DNA of 64,000 nucleotides from Chitinophagales bacterium (GCA_013298955.1 JAAFJT010000005.1:24966-88965); one strand, 5' to 3'. Counted from the first letter of the stretch, positions 47,998 through 57,352 are shown. The notes: generated by a model not told the origin, from the letters alone. Numbers and translations: made by a program.

Positions 47998-49134
47998 TCA
48001 ACTTTTCGGTCTCATAATTTTGTGCGTCCGTATCGACGCGTCTAAAAATAACACTTTTGGATTGGCATTGCGCTCTACGTGATAAATACACTCATCAAAA
48101 ATTTTTGAAATGCGTTCAATTTTGTAAATATCCAACACCGTTTTCATTTTTTGCGCCGTTTCGAGTTCATCAGGGCGCAGGCGCGGAGGCAAATCGCTCG
48201 TAATGCCGTCCGTCATTTGCAAAATCAAGACTTCGCGCAAAAAATGAAGCCCGTATTTTAAAAACAATTTTTGTTTTTCGCGCCCATTTTTCGCAAAAGC
48301 CTCCGTCCAACGAACCAACTCAACCCCATTGCCGACAAAGCATTTACGCATCCAATTCAAAAAAGATTTTGCATTATCATATGCGGTTTCTGTGGATAGG
48401 CGCATTGCTTCATGCCAATTGCCATCCGCAAGTCGGGCAATCGAATGAGCCACTTCATTATCTAAACCATTGTTTATCAATTTTTTAGCCACTTCATCAT
48501 CTTGCAACGGAGGTACTTTGATGAGTTGACAACGACTCAAAATGGTATTCAAAATCAAATCTGGATTTTCCGCAACTAAAATAAAAACCGTATCATCAGG
48601 CGGTTCTTCAATGATTTTTAACAATCGATTGCCTTCTTTGCCCAAATATTCGGGCAACCACATGATGAGGATTTTCCGCTTTGCCTCAAACGTTTTTAAA
48701 CTCAGTTTTTTAACAATTTCAGCACATTCATCTCGCGTAATATTGCCTTGTGCATTGCCCGCGTCTAAACGGTCGAGCCAATCTTGGGCGGAAAAATACG
48801 TATTTTCTGCCAATGCAGCCCGCCATTGTTTCAAAAAACGGGTCGAAATTTCTTTCGCACCAACCGTCGGATACGAAAAATGCAAATCTGGATGAATCCA
48901 TTTACCCGTCTTGATACACGCATAACAACGTTCACACGGCTCTATTTCACCTATTTCGGGGTCTGAAATCGGTTTTTCACAGTTCAACAATTGCGCAATC
49001 GCCAATGAAAGGGCTAACCCACCACTTCCGGGGGCGCACAACAAAAGCAGCGCGTGAGGCATCCTACCGCCTGCCGCCATGCCGCGTAACAACTGTTTCG
49101 CATTTTCTTGACCAATGATTTCTTTAAAACGCAT
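47998..49134 (-). CDS. holB: DNA polymerase III delta' subunit (clamp loader)
   Basis: 378 residues, the non-ATPase clamp loader subunit of the replication machinery. It opens FKEIIGQENAKQLLRG, with a degenerate P-loop (LCAPGSGGLALS, lacking the GKT) as expected for delta'. A zinc module CERCYACIKTGKWIHPD, LLKIIEEPPDDTVFILVAEN and the SRC arginine-finger-like motif (ILSRCQLI) follow. It pairs with ricT downstream. Confidence 0.88.
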   Translation of the reverse strand: MRFKEIIGQENAKQLLRGMAAGGRMPHALLLLCAPGSGGLALSLAIAQLLNCEKPISDPEIGEIEPCERCYACIKTGKWIHPDLHFSYPTVGAKEISTRFLKQWRAALAENTYFSAQDWLDRLDAGNAQGNITRDECAEIVKKLSLKTFEAKRKILIMWLPEYLGKEGNRLLKIIEEPPDDTVFILVAENPDLILNTILSRCQLIKVPPLQDDEVAKKLINNGLDNEVAHSIARLADGNWHEAMRLSTETAYDNAKSFLNWMRKCFVGNGVELVRWTEAFAKNGREKQKLFLKYGLHFLREVLILQMTDGITSDLPPRLRPDELETAQKMKTVLDIYKIERISKIFDECIYHVERNANPKVLFLDASIRTHKIMRPKS

Positions 49135-49245
49135 GCCGCAAAATTACACTTTTTTTTGAAACGGCAAGGCAGGAATTAAAACGAATTACAGGACTTTACG
49201 TAAGTGTTACGTAAGTCCCGATTCAAAAATTAAGTTTCAAAAAAT

Positions 49246-49277
49246 ATTGAAACAATTGAAAACTAAATCTATCTTTG
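49246..49277 (+). promoter_or_regulatory. Promoter of the small membrane protein gene
   Basis: ATTG, exactly 20 nt, then TATCTTTG: three of four bases at -33 and a full match at -7. Transcription would start near 49284, about 30 bp before the ATG at 49316. A 10-codon frame (ATG 49305) overlaps that start and might act as a leader. Confidence 0.65.
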
Positions 49278-49315
49278 TCGTGTTCTAAGGATAGAAAATC
49301 AAAAATGAATCACTC

Positions 49316-49672
49316 ATGGTCTCCGCCTTTAGAATGAAATCCGATGTTTTAGGGCAAAGCATTCTTTTTGCCGCCCTTGCCCTACTTTACTGCCTGCACA
49401 CAGGACAACGGCTTACCCAATTGATGCTAATCTTATTAGCCATTTGGCAAACCGCCAGTGCTTTGCATTTGTATCATAGCTATCGTTATGTATTAAAAAT
49501 CAATTACTTACGCACCATAGCTATTTTAACAGTGAGTTTGCCTATCTGGTTTCACTTTATTGGTAAATGGGCATATTTGCCTGTCATAGGATTACTCCTT
49601 TGGTATTTCATACAAACTTGGCGCGATATGTTCGTCGTATTAAATCGTCCCAAATCCTTTTGGGACTTGTAA
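49316..49672 (+). CDS. Small four-helix membrane protein, 118 residues
   Basis: Four hydrophobic segments (SILFAALALLYCLHTG, LTQLMLILLAIWQTASAL, TIAILTVSLPIWFHFIG, LPVIGLLLWYFIQTW) with short loops and few charged residues. No family recognised. A second in-frame ATG at 49334 (MKSDVLGQ) is an equally good start. It is preceded by a good promoter and ends in a small gtccca/tgggac stem over the stop codon, followed by a long hairpin. Confidence 0.65.
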   Translation: MVSAFRMKSDVLGQSILFAALALLYCLHTGQRLTQLMLILLAIWQTASALHLYHSYRYVLKINYLRTIAILTVSLPIWFHFIGKWAYLPVIGLLLWYFIQTWRDMFVVLNRPKSFWDL

Positions 49673-49679
49673 TCATCGG

Positions 49680-49799
49680 TTTGAATTAGGATTTTTAGGA
49701 TGTGATGGATGATTGGGATTGATTTTTTAGGATTTTGGATGCATTCCATTAAAAATCAATCCCAATCATCCTTAAAATCCCAAGAATCCTAATTCAAAC
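49680..49799. terminator. Long hairpin between the membrane protein gene and ahcY (GAATTAGGA family)
   Basis: Arms of about 48 bp (tttgaattaggatttttagg ... gattgggattgattttt and its near complement ending cctaattcaaa) with about 22 nt in the loop. It lies between two plus-strand genes, downstream of the first and just before the ahcY promoter element. Confidence 0.75.
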
Positions 49800-49833
49800 T
49801 GTCGAAATAATATAATTTTTCAAGAGGATTCCG

Positions 49834-49841
49834 TACATTTG
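49834..49841 (+). promoter_or_regulatory. -7 promoter element of ahcY (TACATTTG)
   Basis: TACATTTG, 41 bp before the ahcY ATG. The -33 region is AT-rich without TTTG. Confidence 0.45.
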
Positions 49842-49881
49842 CGCGAATTTTCCCATTAGTAATTCAAATCCGTAATTTTTT

Positions 49882-51207
49882 ATGGCTACTACAGCAAAAA
49901 AATCTCCTAAAAAACCAGCGTATAAAGTCAAAGATATTAATCTTGCCGCTTGGGGACGCAAAGAAATCCGTTTAGCGGAAGCAGAAATGCCTGGTTTGAT
50001 GGCATTGCGTGAAGAATTTGGCGCAACCAAACCATTAAAAAACGCTCGCATTGCAGGTTGTTTGCATATGACTATTCAAACGGCTGTTTTGATTGAAACC
50101 CTTACGGCACTTGGTGCGGAAGTTTCTTGGTCAAGCTGCAATATTTTCTCAACACAAGACCATGCGGCTGCGGCGATTGCAGCAGCAGGTACTCCTGTTT
50201 ATGCTTGGAAAGGCATGAATGAGGAGGAATTTGATTGGTGTATCGAACAAACCTTGTTTGCGTTCAAGGATGGCAAACCCTTGAATATGATTTTGGATGA
50301 CGGTGGCGATTTAACCAATATGGTGTTAGACCGCTATCCTGAATTGGCTAAAAATATCGGTGGTATCAGCGAAGAAACTACTACGGGCGTACACCGTTTG
50401 TACGAGCGCGTTGCGAAAGGCACGTTGCCGCTTCCTGCGATTAACATCAATGACTCGGTTACAAAGTCGAAATTTGACAACAAATATGGTTGTAAAGAAT
50501 CCTGTGTTGACGCAATTCGGCGTGCTACAGACATCATGATGGCAGGTAAAGTTGCGATTGTGGCTGGTTATGGCGATGTGGGTAAAGGTTCTGCAGCATC
50601 GTTGCGCGGCGCAGGTTGCCGGGTGATTGTGACAGAAATCGACCCTATTTGTGCTTTACAGGCGGCAATGGACGGTTTTGAAGTCAAAAAAATGACCAGT
50701 GCGATTCCGCGTGCGCAAATTATCGTCACAGCGACGGGTAATAAAGACATTATTCGCATTGAGCATTTCAAATTGATGAATGATAAAACCATCGTTTGTA
50801 ATATTGGACATTTTGATAATGAGATTGATATGGCGGGTTTGAACAAACATTATGGTTCAACCAAAACGGAAATTAAACCGCAAGTGGATTTGTACGATGT
50901 GGATGGAAACGATATTATCGTTTTGGCGGAAGGTCGTTTAGTCAATTTGGGTTGTGGAACAGGACATCCTTCTTTTGTTATGTCTAATTCGTTCACAAAT
51001 CAAGTGTTAGCGCAATTGGAATTGTGGCAAAATCCGGGTAAATATGAACATAAAGTTTATATGTTGCCAAAGCATTTGGATGAAAAAGTAGCGCGGTTGC
51101 ACTTAGCGAAAATCGGTGTAGAGTTGGAAGACCTTTCAACTGAACAAGCAGATTATATCGGTGTGAAACAAGCGGGACCATTCAAACCAGAATATTATCG
51201 CTATTAA
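49882..51207 (+). CDS. ahcY: S-adenosylhomocysteine hydrolase
   Basis: NAD-dependent enzyme splitting S-adenosylhomocysteine to adenosine and homocysteine in the methyl cycle. It has 441 residues with a Lys-rich N-terminal tail. Landmarks are [31 protein letters not shown], the NAD Rossmann [44 protein letters not shown] and the C-terminal KPEYYRY that reaches into the partner's NAD site. The stop is followed almost at once by a CACATAG hairpin. Confidence 0.97.
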   Translation: MATTAKKSPKKPAYKVKDINLAAWGRKEIRLAEAEMPGLMALREEFGATKPLKNARIAGCLHMTIQTAVLIETLTALGAEVSWSSCNIFSTQDHAAAAIAAAGTPVYAWKGMNEEEFDWCIEQTLFAFKDGKPLNMILDDGGDLTNMVLDRYPELAKNIGGISEETTTGVHRLYERVAKGTLPLPAININDSVTKSKFDNKYGCKESCVDAIRRATDIMMAGKVAIVAGYGDVGKGSAASLRGAGCRVIVTEIDPICALQAAMDGFEVKKMTSAIPRAQIIVTATGNKDIIRIEHFKLMNDKTIVCNIGHFDNEIDMAGLNKHYGSTKTEIKPQVDLYDVDGNDIIVLAEGRLVNLGCGTGHPSFVMSNSFTNQVLAQLELWQNPGKYEHKVYMLPKHLDEKVARLHLAKIGVELEDLSTEQADYIGVKQAGPFKPEYYRY

Positions 51208-51367
51208 AACACATAGTTCACATAGGAGGACATAGTTCACATAGGAGGACATAGTTCACATAGGACATTTTACTTGGAATATTCGCCTTCCAAGTAAAAT
51301 GCCCTATGTGTTCTATCTGTTCTATCTGTCCTATGTGTTCTATGTCCTCCTATGTGAACTATGTGTT
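51206..51367. repeat. CACATAG-family hairpin between ahcY and aroB
   Basis: Left arm 51206-51270 (aaaacacatagttcacatag, gaggacatagttcac repeated), right arm 51299-51367 (ctatgtgttctatctgttc ... gtgaactatgtgtt). It begins inside the ahcY stop codon and ends 15 bp before aroB. The right arm stays open in frame with aroB and yields a false extension rich in Tyr-Val-Leu. Confidence 0.85.
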
Positions 51368-51382
51368 ACAAAACAAATTATC

Positions 51383-52450
51383 ATGCAAACAATCCAATTA
51401 GCCGATTACCATATCCAAATCGGCACAATTCAAGCCTCCCTTTCCACTTTTTTAAAACAGCATGTATTTTCAAAAATCATTGTTTTAACCGATGAAAATA
51501 CAGAAAAAGATTGCCTACCGCTTCTAAAACCTACATTACCTATTGATTTTCAAACGATTATGATTCCCGCAGGAGAATCATTCAAAAATCTACGTACTTG
51601 TGAAATCGTCTGGAATGCCCTTTTTGCAGCAGGTGCGGATAGAAAATCCTTGTTAATCAATCTCGGAGGCGGCGTAATAGGAGATATGGGGGGCTTTTGT
51701 GCAAGCACGTTCAAACGCGGAATGCCCTTTTTGCAAATCCCGACAACGCTTCTTTCCCAAGTGGATGCGAGTATTGGTGGGAAATTGGGGATTGATTTTG
51801 GCAATGTTAAAAACAGTATCGGGCTGTTTGGCAATCCAAAAACGGTGTTGATTGACCCCCTTTTTTTAGAAACCTTGTCGGAACGCGAAGTGCGGAGTGG
51901 TTTTGCGGAGTTGTTTAAACATGCGTTGATTCATAAAGCAAAATTTTCAATACAAGATTTATTACAAGCGTTTCAAGGCAACCGAGCCAATTTAGCCCCG
52001 ATTATTGGCGATTCATTGTTAGTTAAAAAACATTTTGTTGAAAAAGATCCGTTTGAAAAAGGGATTCGGAAAGCATTAAATTTTGGTCATACGATAGGTC
52101 ATGCGGTGGAAAGTGTGGCTTTGGAAACCGATAAACCCTTACTACACGGAGAGTCGATTGCGATTGGAATGATTTGTGAAGCCTTTTTGAGTTATCAAAT
52201 AACAGGTCTATCTGCTTCTGATTTGGAATGTATTGTCCATACTTTTTTAAATATGTATCCAAAAATAAATTTAAAATTGTTTGATTATGAACAACTTATA
52301 CGCATCATGCAACAAGATAAAAAAAATGAAGGCACAGCAATTAATTTTACTTTATTGAAAAAAATAGGCGTATCAAGCATCAATCATACGGCAAACGCGG
52401 CGCAGATTAAAGAGAGTTTAGATTTTTATGCTGCAAATTGTGAATATTAA
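51383..52450 (+). CDS. aroB: 3-dehydroquinate synthase
   Basis: Second enzyme of the shikimate pathway, NAD- and metal-dependent, 355 residues from the ATG at 51383 (MQTIQLADYHIQIG). Landmarks are LINLGGGVIGDMGGFCAST, RGMPFLQIPTTLLSQVDASI, GGKLGIDFGNVKNSIGLF, SGFAELFKHALI and the metal-binding NFGHTIGHAVE. The longer frame starts in the upstream repeat and is rejected. Other aro genes are not near. Confidence 0.95.
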   Translation: MQTIQLADYHIQIGTIQASLSTFLKQHVFSKIIVLTDENTEKDCLPLLKPTLPIDFQTIMIPAGESFKNLRTCEIVWNALFAAGADRKSLLINLGGGVIGDMGGFCASTFKRGMPFLQIPTTLLSQVDASIGGKLGIDFGNVKNSIGLFGNPKTVLIDPLFLETLSEREVRSGFAELFKHALIHKAKFSIQDLLQAFQGNRANLAPIIGDSLLVKKHFVEKDPFEKGIRKALNFGHTIGHAVESVALETDKPLLHGESIAIGMICEAFLSYQITGLSASDLECIVHTFLNMYPKINLKLFDYEQLIRIMQQDKKNEGTAINFTLLKKIGVSSINHTANAAQIKESLDFYAANCEY

Positions 52451-52549
52451 ATAATGGTTACCACCCCTTTGGAGCGAAACCTACGCTTCTAACCGAACAA
52501 TATTTTGTTTTTAAAAAGCACTGCGCAACATAAATTGTTAAAATTAAGT

Positions 52550-52597
52550 CACGCCTGTTGCGCAAGCCTTCCCAAAAAGGCTTGCACAACAGGCGTG
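52550..52597. terminator. Hairpin between convergent aroB and the coiled-coil/HhH gene
   Basis: 21-bp arms (cacgcctgttgcgcaagcc / ggcttgcacaacaggcgtg) with one G-U pair and a 6-nt loop. Placed between two convergent genes; no long T-run. Confidence 0.7.
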
Positions 52598-52608
52598 ATA
52601 GGTATTCA

Positions 52609-53745
52609 TTAGCTTAAACCACCTGTATTATCCTTTGTTTTACGCGGTTTGAGCCACTCAATGTGCTTACGCAAAGCCTCCCAGTCGTTTTCCATCAACA
52701 TTTTTGCTTGCGCAGACCAACCTGTTGGGTCTAATAACCGATATTCATCACCTGCGGAAGCCAAAATCATCCTTAATTTGATAATATCCGTTTCCGCTAA
52801 CACCTTCCAAGTCGTCACACCGCCATCTTTCAAAATTTGCTCGACTTTCGGTCCGATACCTTCAATCGCTTGCAAATTATCAGGAGTCATTTTGGGCGTT
52901 ACAGACGCGTTTGTATCCGTGTGTTCCTTGTTATTGGGTGCAATTACCTTTATTGCCGATGAAACTTGCATCTGAGGAGTCCCTTCTGTTGTTTGGGATG
53001 GGTTCGTTGTGGGTTCCTCTAATTTTAAATCATCATTAGTAATCTCTAAATCAGGCTCAACTGTGGCAGAAGTGACTTCGGGTTTACCCGTATCTTCCAC
53101 AAAAAAATCAGATTGGGCTGCCGATTTAGCTTCGGGTTCGACAGGTGGTTTTGCAGTCCGCATCGCGCCATTCGCAATTCGACCAATCGCTGCTTTTTCA
53201 AACATATCCACCTTATCGCGCAAATCATCGTTTTCAGACGCAACGGCTGTCAATTTTTCACGCACTTCGGTCAACGCTTCTTGCAAACTCGCTACTTCAC
53301 TATTGAGTGAACCAGCAGCGTCAGCATCCGCTTTTAAGGCTTCATGTGCCGCTTTTAAGGTCGTGAGTCTATTGTTAAGCGTCGAAATTGTAGTCGAATG
53401 AGCGATAAAATCCGCTTGAATCTTCGCTTTTTCATCTTCTACCGTTTTGAGGCGAAGGCGCAAATCTTCCATTTCGGTATGCGGAACGCCCATTGCCGAC
53501 TGTTTTTTCAAGGATTGAAACTGCTCGCTCAACGTGTTTTTATCTTTATCGCGTTGGTCAAGTACCGCATTCAAGTCTTTCACTTTTTGATTCAACAAAG
53601 AATCCGCCGCCAAATAACCCGTCAATAGGGCTGCCGCGCAACTAATGGGCAAAATGGAGGGTTGCTCAATAACCATCCCTGTTAGGTACATCCATACGAT
53701 GCAGCCAACCAATACCACTGCTAAGATTGGGAACAAAAGCCTCAT
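52609..53745 (-). CDS. Membrane-anchored coiled-coil protein with C-terminal helix-hairpin-helix domain
   Basis: 378 residues. Two N-terminal hydrophobic segments (MRLLFPILAVVLVGCIVWMY and ILPISCAAALLTGYLAADSL) are followed by a coiled coil (about 50-200, KVKDLNAVLDQRDKDKNTL and onward) and an acidic, Thr/Pro-rich linker (about 205-290). The C-terminal domain starts DNLQAIEGIGPKVEQILKD, the helix-hairpin-helix pattern of DUF4332/flap-nuclease-like proteins, then FxLLDPTGWSAQA-like helices. This suggests DNA or protein binding at the membrane. Function unknown. Confidence 0.7.
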   Translation of the reverse strand: MRLLFPILAVVLVGCIVWMYLTGMVIEQPSILPISCAAALLTGYLAADSLLNQKVKDLNAVLDQRDKDKNTLSEQFQSLKKQSAMGVPHTEMEDLRLRLKTVEDEKAKIQADFIAHSTTISTLNNRLTTLKAAHEALKADADAAGSLNSEVASLQEALTEVREKLTAVASENDDLRDKVDMFEKAAIGRIANGAMRTAKPPVEPEAKSAAQSDFFVEDTGKPEVTSATVEPDLEITNDDLKLEEPTTNPSQTTEGTPQMQVSSAIKVIAPNNKEHTDTNASVTPKMTPDNLQAIEGIGPKVEQILKDGGVTTWKVLAETDIIKLRMILASAGDEYRLLDPTGWSAQAKMLMENDWEALRKHIEWLKPRKTKDNTGGLS

Positions 53746-53800
53746 AGTAATCCTGTCGGTTTTGTTAAATAATTTTTTGAAAATTCGGCTAAAAATACGC

Positions 53801-55204
53801 CTACATTTTGATTTGACAAACTTTTTTATTTATTTTTCTAACGCTCGAACCGAGAATCATCATTGCGACGCTGCCTAATAATCCGTATAAAACAGATGGA
53901 TAGGCTGTATTTAAACATTGCGCACCGCACCAAATCCCAAATCCGCCTAACATAGAAGCGATGGCTCCCAAAGTATTGGCTTTTTTCCAATATAAACCAA
54001 ATATCAAAGGTACGAATAAAGAGACTAAACTTATCGCAGAAGATTGGGAAACCAACTCATAAATACTGTCATTAAAGGTCGTAAAAATTACAGAAGCCAC
54101 TGTAACACCCACGACAGCCCATCGCATGGATTTAAGTAGTTGATTATCAGTGATATTTTTATTAAATGATTTTATAATATTTTCACCAATGACCGTTGCA
54201 GGTGCCAGTATTGCTCCTGATGCCGTACTCAAAACGGCAGACATCAAGGCTCCAAAAAAGAGGACTTGCAACCCCAAACCCCCATGCTGCAATACCATTT
54301 TGGGGATAAGCATTTGCTTGGTTTCTTCATTACCAATCAATAATTCGGGATATAGGATCTTCCCACATAAGGCAATGAGTAAGGGCAACATTGCAACAGT
54401 TAGATACATTACACCCGATACGTACGCGCCGCGAATGGCTATTTTTTCCGTTTTGGCAGACATAATGCGTTGAAATACATCTTGTTGTGGAACTGAACCG
54501 AGTCCGACGGTTATCCATGCAACGAAATATTCAACATGATTTTTGAAACCTGCTTTAGGCAATATGTTGAAAAAACCATGAGGTGTTTTGGCTAATACAT
54601 TCGATAATCCACCCACTTGTTGCACCATCAAATAGGCTAAAAGAACCATACCAATAATAATAATAATCGTCTGTACAAAATCTGTAATGGATACCGCCCA
54701 CATCCCGCCAATATAGGTATAAAACATAACGAGTAAAGCGCAGACCATCACACCATAAGGCATGGGCAACCCTGTCACTACATGTAAAATAGTGGCTAAG
54801 GCAATTAGTTGTGCCGCAATCCAACCTAAGTAAGAAGGTATCATCATCATTGCTGAGATGCGCTCAACCGTTTGCCCATATCGGAGTTTAAAATAATCAC
54901 TGAATGTGAGTAAATTGAGTTTGTATAAGGGCTTTGCCAAGAGAATGCCCACTAAAAATAAGCATAAAGCCGCCCCAAAAGGGTCTTCGACTACGCCAAT
55001 CAACCCATTTTCGGTGAATTTGGTACTCGCCCCTAAAACGGTTTCCGAACCAAACCAAGTTGCAAATAGACCAGAGGCTACCACCATTAAAGGCATGCTG
55101 CGCCCACCGACAGCAAAATCGCTTGTGTTCTGCACGTAACGTGCGGAAAACCAACCCATTGCAACGGTGCCTGTTAAGTAAAGTAAGATAAAAAGAAGTA
55201 ACAT
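53801..55204 (-). CDS. Sodium:solute symporter (SSS family)
   Basis: Inner-membrane sodium-coupled transporter, 467 residues. The ATG at 55202-55204 (MLLLFILLYLTGTVAMGW) is preferred to a TTG five codons upstream. About 13 hydrophobic segments; the family's signatures FAVGGRSMPLMVVASGL, GWIAAQLIALATIL and FGALMSAVLSTASGAILAPA are present. The substrate is not evident. It lies 55 bp upstream of the coiled-coil/HhH gene on the same strand and may be co-transcribed. Confidence 0.88.
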   Translation of the reverse strand: MLLLFILLYLTGTVAMGWFSARYVQNTSDFAVGGRSMPLMVVASGLFATWFGSETVLGASTKFTENGLIGVVEDPFGAALCLFLVGILLAKPLYKLNLLTFSDYFKLRYGQTVERISAMMMIPSYLGWIAAQLIALATILHVVTGLPMPYGVMVCALLVMFYTYIGGMWAVSITDFVQTIIIIIGMVLLAYLMVQQVGGLSNVLAKTPHGFFNILPKAGFKNHVEYFVAWITVGLGSVPQQDVFQRIMSAKTEKIAIRGAYVSGVMYLTVAMLPLLIALCGKILYPELLIGNEETKQMLIPKMVLQHGGLGLQVLFFGALMSAVLSTASGAILAPATVIGENIIKSFNKNITDNQLLKSMRWAVVGVTVASVIFTTFNDSIYELVSQSSAISLVSLFVPLIFGLYWKKANTLGAIASMLGGFGIWCGAQCLNTAYPSVLYGLLGSVAMMILGSSVRKINKKVCQIKM

Positions 55205-55257
55205 TCGTTTTGCGGACAAAAATAATAAAAATTTTAAGTTGCGAGCTACTTTTTTTG

Positions 55258-55352
55258 AAATACATAGGTTCTATGAGGAGGACATAGCACATATAGGGAC
55301 GCTTTTCAACACAATACCTATGTGTCCTATATCCTCACTACCGATGTGTTTC
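55258..55352. repeat. CACATAG-family hairpin between the LytTR gene and the symporter
   Basis: Short, degraded copy: left arm aaatacataggttctatgag, gaggacatagcacatatagg; right arm cctatgtgtcctatatcctc, actaccgatgtgttt. Loop about 20 nt. It ends at the LytTR gene stop. Confidence 0.8.
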
Positions 55353-56113
55353 TACAATTTATGTTTTTCAACCAATTCTAACAATTCATCTCGATAGTTT
55401 TTTCCAATCGGCAGATGTTTGGGTTGTCCTTTTTCCATGATTTCCACCATATTGCCCACAATTGCGTTGATTTTGTCCATCGCGGCGATATAAGAACGAT
55501 GAATCCGCACAAATTGTCCCAAAGGCAGCTTATCTTCCAAACTTTTCATCGTCTGCAATGAAATGACGCGCCCTACTTCCAACCGAATAATGACATAATC
55601 TTTCAAGCCTTCTATGTACAAAATATCCGAAAATTTCACTCGAATTAATTTTTTATCGGATTTGACAAAAATGTAATCATCCACTAAAACGCCTTCTTTG
55701 CCCACTTGTATCGACGTTTCAGGGTTCGGCACTGCATTCGATGCGGGATTTGGGTGCGCCAATCGATATAATTCTTGCGCCCGATTCACGGCTTTCATAA
55801 ACCGATCCAATGAAATAGGCTTTAACAAATAATCTAATGCGTTTAATTCAAAACCTTGTACGGCATATTCCGAATACGCGGTTGTGAAAATCACCATCGG
55901 CGGATTTTTCAAGGTTTTCAAAAACTCAATCCCTGTCAATCCGGGCATTTGAATATCTGAAAACATTAAATCAATTTCGTGATTTTGCAACGCATCATTG
56001 GCTTCAAAAACATTTGAACAACGTGCTAATAACTTTAAATCAGGCATTTTAGATATAAAAGTTTCTAAAATATCTAATGCCAAAGGTTCATCATCGACGA
56101 TGATAACGTTCAT
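55352..56113 (-). CDS. LytTR-family response regulator
   Basis: 253 residues. The receiver domain (1-120) has DDE at 7-9, phosphoacceptor Asp53 in FSDIQMPG, Thr in FTTAYSEYA and Lys in YLLKPIS. The LytTR DNA-binding domain (about 145-250) has FVRIHRSYIAAMDKINAIVG. No histidine kinase gene is adjacent, so it is an orphan here. Its targets are unknown. Confidence 0.92.
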   Translation of the reverse strand: MNVIIVDDEPLALDILETFISKMPDLKLLARCSNVFEANDALQNHEIDLMFSDIQMPGLTGIEFLKTLKNPPMVIFTTAYSEYAVQGFELNALDYLLKPISLDRFMKAVNRAQELYRLAHPNPASNAVPNPETSIQVGKEGVLVDDYIFVKSDKKLIRVKFSDILYIEGLKDYVIIRLEVGRVISLQTMKSLEDKLPLGQFVRIHRSYIAAMDKINAIVGNMVEIMEKGQPKHLPIGKNYRDELLELVEKHKL

Positions 56114-56214
56114 ATTTCCGATTGTTTAAAGATGATTCAAAATGCAAATATAGGCTTTTTTTGAACTTGGCTTTGGAGGATTTTTGTAAAAAACGGTTTC
56201 GTATAGGACAAAAA

Positions 56215-56790
56215 TCAAAGTAACTGTGTCACCCAAGCCGAAAAAATGCCTAATACGATGCCTCCCAATACGTCGGTCGGATAATGCACACCCAAATACA
56301 TCCGCGAATAGGCAATTGTACTCGCCCACAAATACGCAGGAATCGCTATTTGCCAGCACGGACACACCAAAAGCACCGCCGTTGCCGTCTGAAATGCTAC
56401 GGAACTATGCCCTGATGGAAAGGAAGGCGTGTTTTCCAATGCTTTTTCATTCAAATCAGGATATTTGATATACGGGCGCACTCGATGCGTCAAAATTTTC
56501 AACGCATACGTCACCCACAAATTCAAAACAAAAGACATGCCTATCCAACAAGCCCATTTTTGATACCGCAAATCGGCATGCAGCCATCCATAAACGTATA
56601 AAAGGATTGGAATGCCTGTCGCAATCAATCCGAGTACGGTCATATTCGACACGGCTTTGAAAAAACGGTCTGTTTTTTCATCGGTGTCAGGATTAATTTT
56701 GCGCAAAAGCTCGATGTCTTCTGTTCGTAAAAAGTACTTTTTGCCAAATAAAATATCGAAAAAATTTTTAACAAAAAAAATACGGCTCAT
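56215..56790 (-). CDS. PAP2-family membrane phosphatase
   Basis: 191 residues with about five membrane helices. The three acid-phosphatase motifs are intact: KILTHRVRP (98-106), PSGH (125-128) and SRMYLGVHYPTD (162-173). Likely acts on a lipid phosphate such as phosphatidic acid or undecaprenyl pyrophosphate; sequence does not decide. Divergent from the BlaI-type gene, with 43 bp between its start and the neighbouring promoter. Confidence 0.9.
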   Translation of the reverse strand: MSRIFFVKNFFDILFGKKYFLRTEDIELLRKINPDTDEKTDRFFKAVSNMTVLGLIATGIPILLYVYGWLHADLRYQKWACWIGMSFVLNLWVTYALKILTHRVRPYIKYPDLNEKALENTPSFPSGHSSVAFQTATAVLLVCPCWQIAIPAYLWASTIAYSRMYLGVHYPTDVLGGIVLGIFSAWVTQLL

Positions 56791-56833
56791 AAATGTTAAA
56801 TTTTAAAAAAAAATAAAAAAAATTAGAAAAAAA

Positions 56834-56866
56834 TTTGGAAGTACGATAACTATCGTACTATCTTTG
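56834..56866 (+). promoter_or_regulatory. Promoter of the BlaI/M56 cassette
   Basis: TTTG (56834-56837), 21 nt, TATCTTTG (56859-56866): a full Bacteroidota consensus promoter. One operator lies in the spacer and a second covers the likely start site near 56873, so repressor binding would block it directly. Confidence 0.8.
56842..56857. promoter_or_regulatory. Operator O1 (TACGA-N6-TCGTA)
   Basis: Perfect dyad TACGA TAACTA TCGTA, extended to 9-bp arms (agtacgata / tatcgtact, 56840-56859). It lies between the -33 and -7 boxes. Likely binding site of the BlaI-type repressor encoded downstream. Confidence 0.8.
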
Positions 56867-56869
56867 CAC

Positions 56870-56885
56870 TACGAAAGTTGTCGTA
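56870..56885. promoter_or_regulatory. Operator O2 (TACGA-N6-TCGTA)
   Basis: Second dyad TACGA AAGTTG TCGTA, with arms ctacga / tcgtag. Its centre is 28 bp from that of O1, nearly three helical turns, and it covers the expected transcription start. Same half-sites and same spacing as O1. Confidence 0.8.
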
Positions 56886-56962
56886 GATAATACGGGAACA
56901 AAAGTAACGGATAAAATCTAATATTTACAGTGTTACGTTTTAGTTATTCAGCATAAAACAAA

Positions 56963-57352
56963 ATGAATCTGCAACCTTTTTCTAAACCAACCGACGCAGA
57001 ATTAGAGATTTTGCAAGTCTTGTGGCAGCACGGCGCGAGTTCGGTTCGGTTTGTGAACGAAAAACTGAATGAAAAACGCGAAGTGGGCTACACCACCACT
57101 TTGAAAATGATGCAAGTGATGCATGAGAAAAATCTGCTCTTGCGCGATACCGAGTCGAGAAGTCATATTTACGCGGTAGCCATCCGCGAAGAAGATACTC
57201 AAAAACAGATGTTGCGTCAATTTGTGAACGCAACCTTTCGCGGCGATGCGATGCGCTTGGTCATGCAGGCACTCGGCAATCACGAAGCAACTGATAAGGA
57301 ACTGGAACAAATTAAAGCGTTAATCCAATTTTTGGAACAGGGTGAAGGGTGA
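56963..57352 (+). CDS. BlaI/MecI-family transcriptional repressor
   Basis: 129 residues: winged-helix DNA-binding domain (about 5-78, PTDAELEILQVLWQHGASSV and VGYTTTLKMMQVMHEKNLL) and a C-terminal dimerisation helix pair. Repressors of this type are inactivated by cleavage by a partner M56 protease, here encoded 117 bp downstream. Two perfect operators overlap its own promoter, so autoregulation is likely. The target may be broader than antibiotic resistance; no beta-lactamase gene is near. Confidence 0.9.
   Translation: MNLQPFSKPTDAELEILQVLWQHGASSVRFVNEKLNEKREVGYTTTLKMMQVMHEKNLLLRDTESRSHIYAVAIREEDTQKQMLRQFVNATFRGDAMRLVMQALGNHEATDKELEQIKALIQFLEQGEG

Noticed and set aside
51299..51382. N-terminal extension of AroB
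   Set aside because: The extra 28 residues (Tyr-Val-Leu-rich) come from the hairpin arm.
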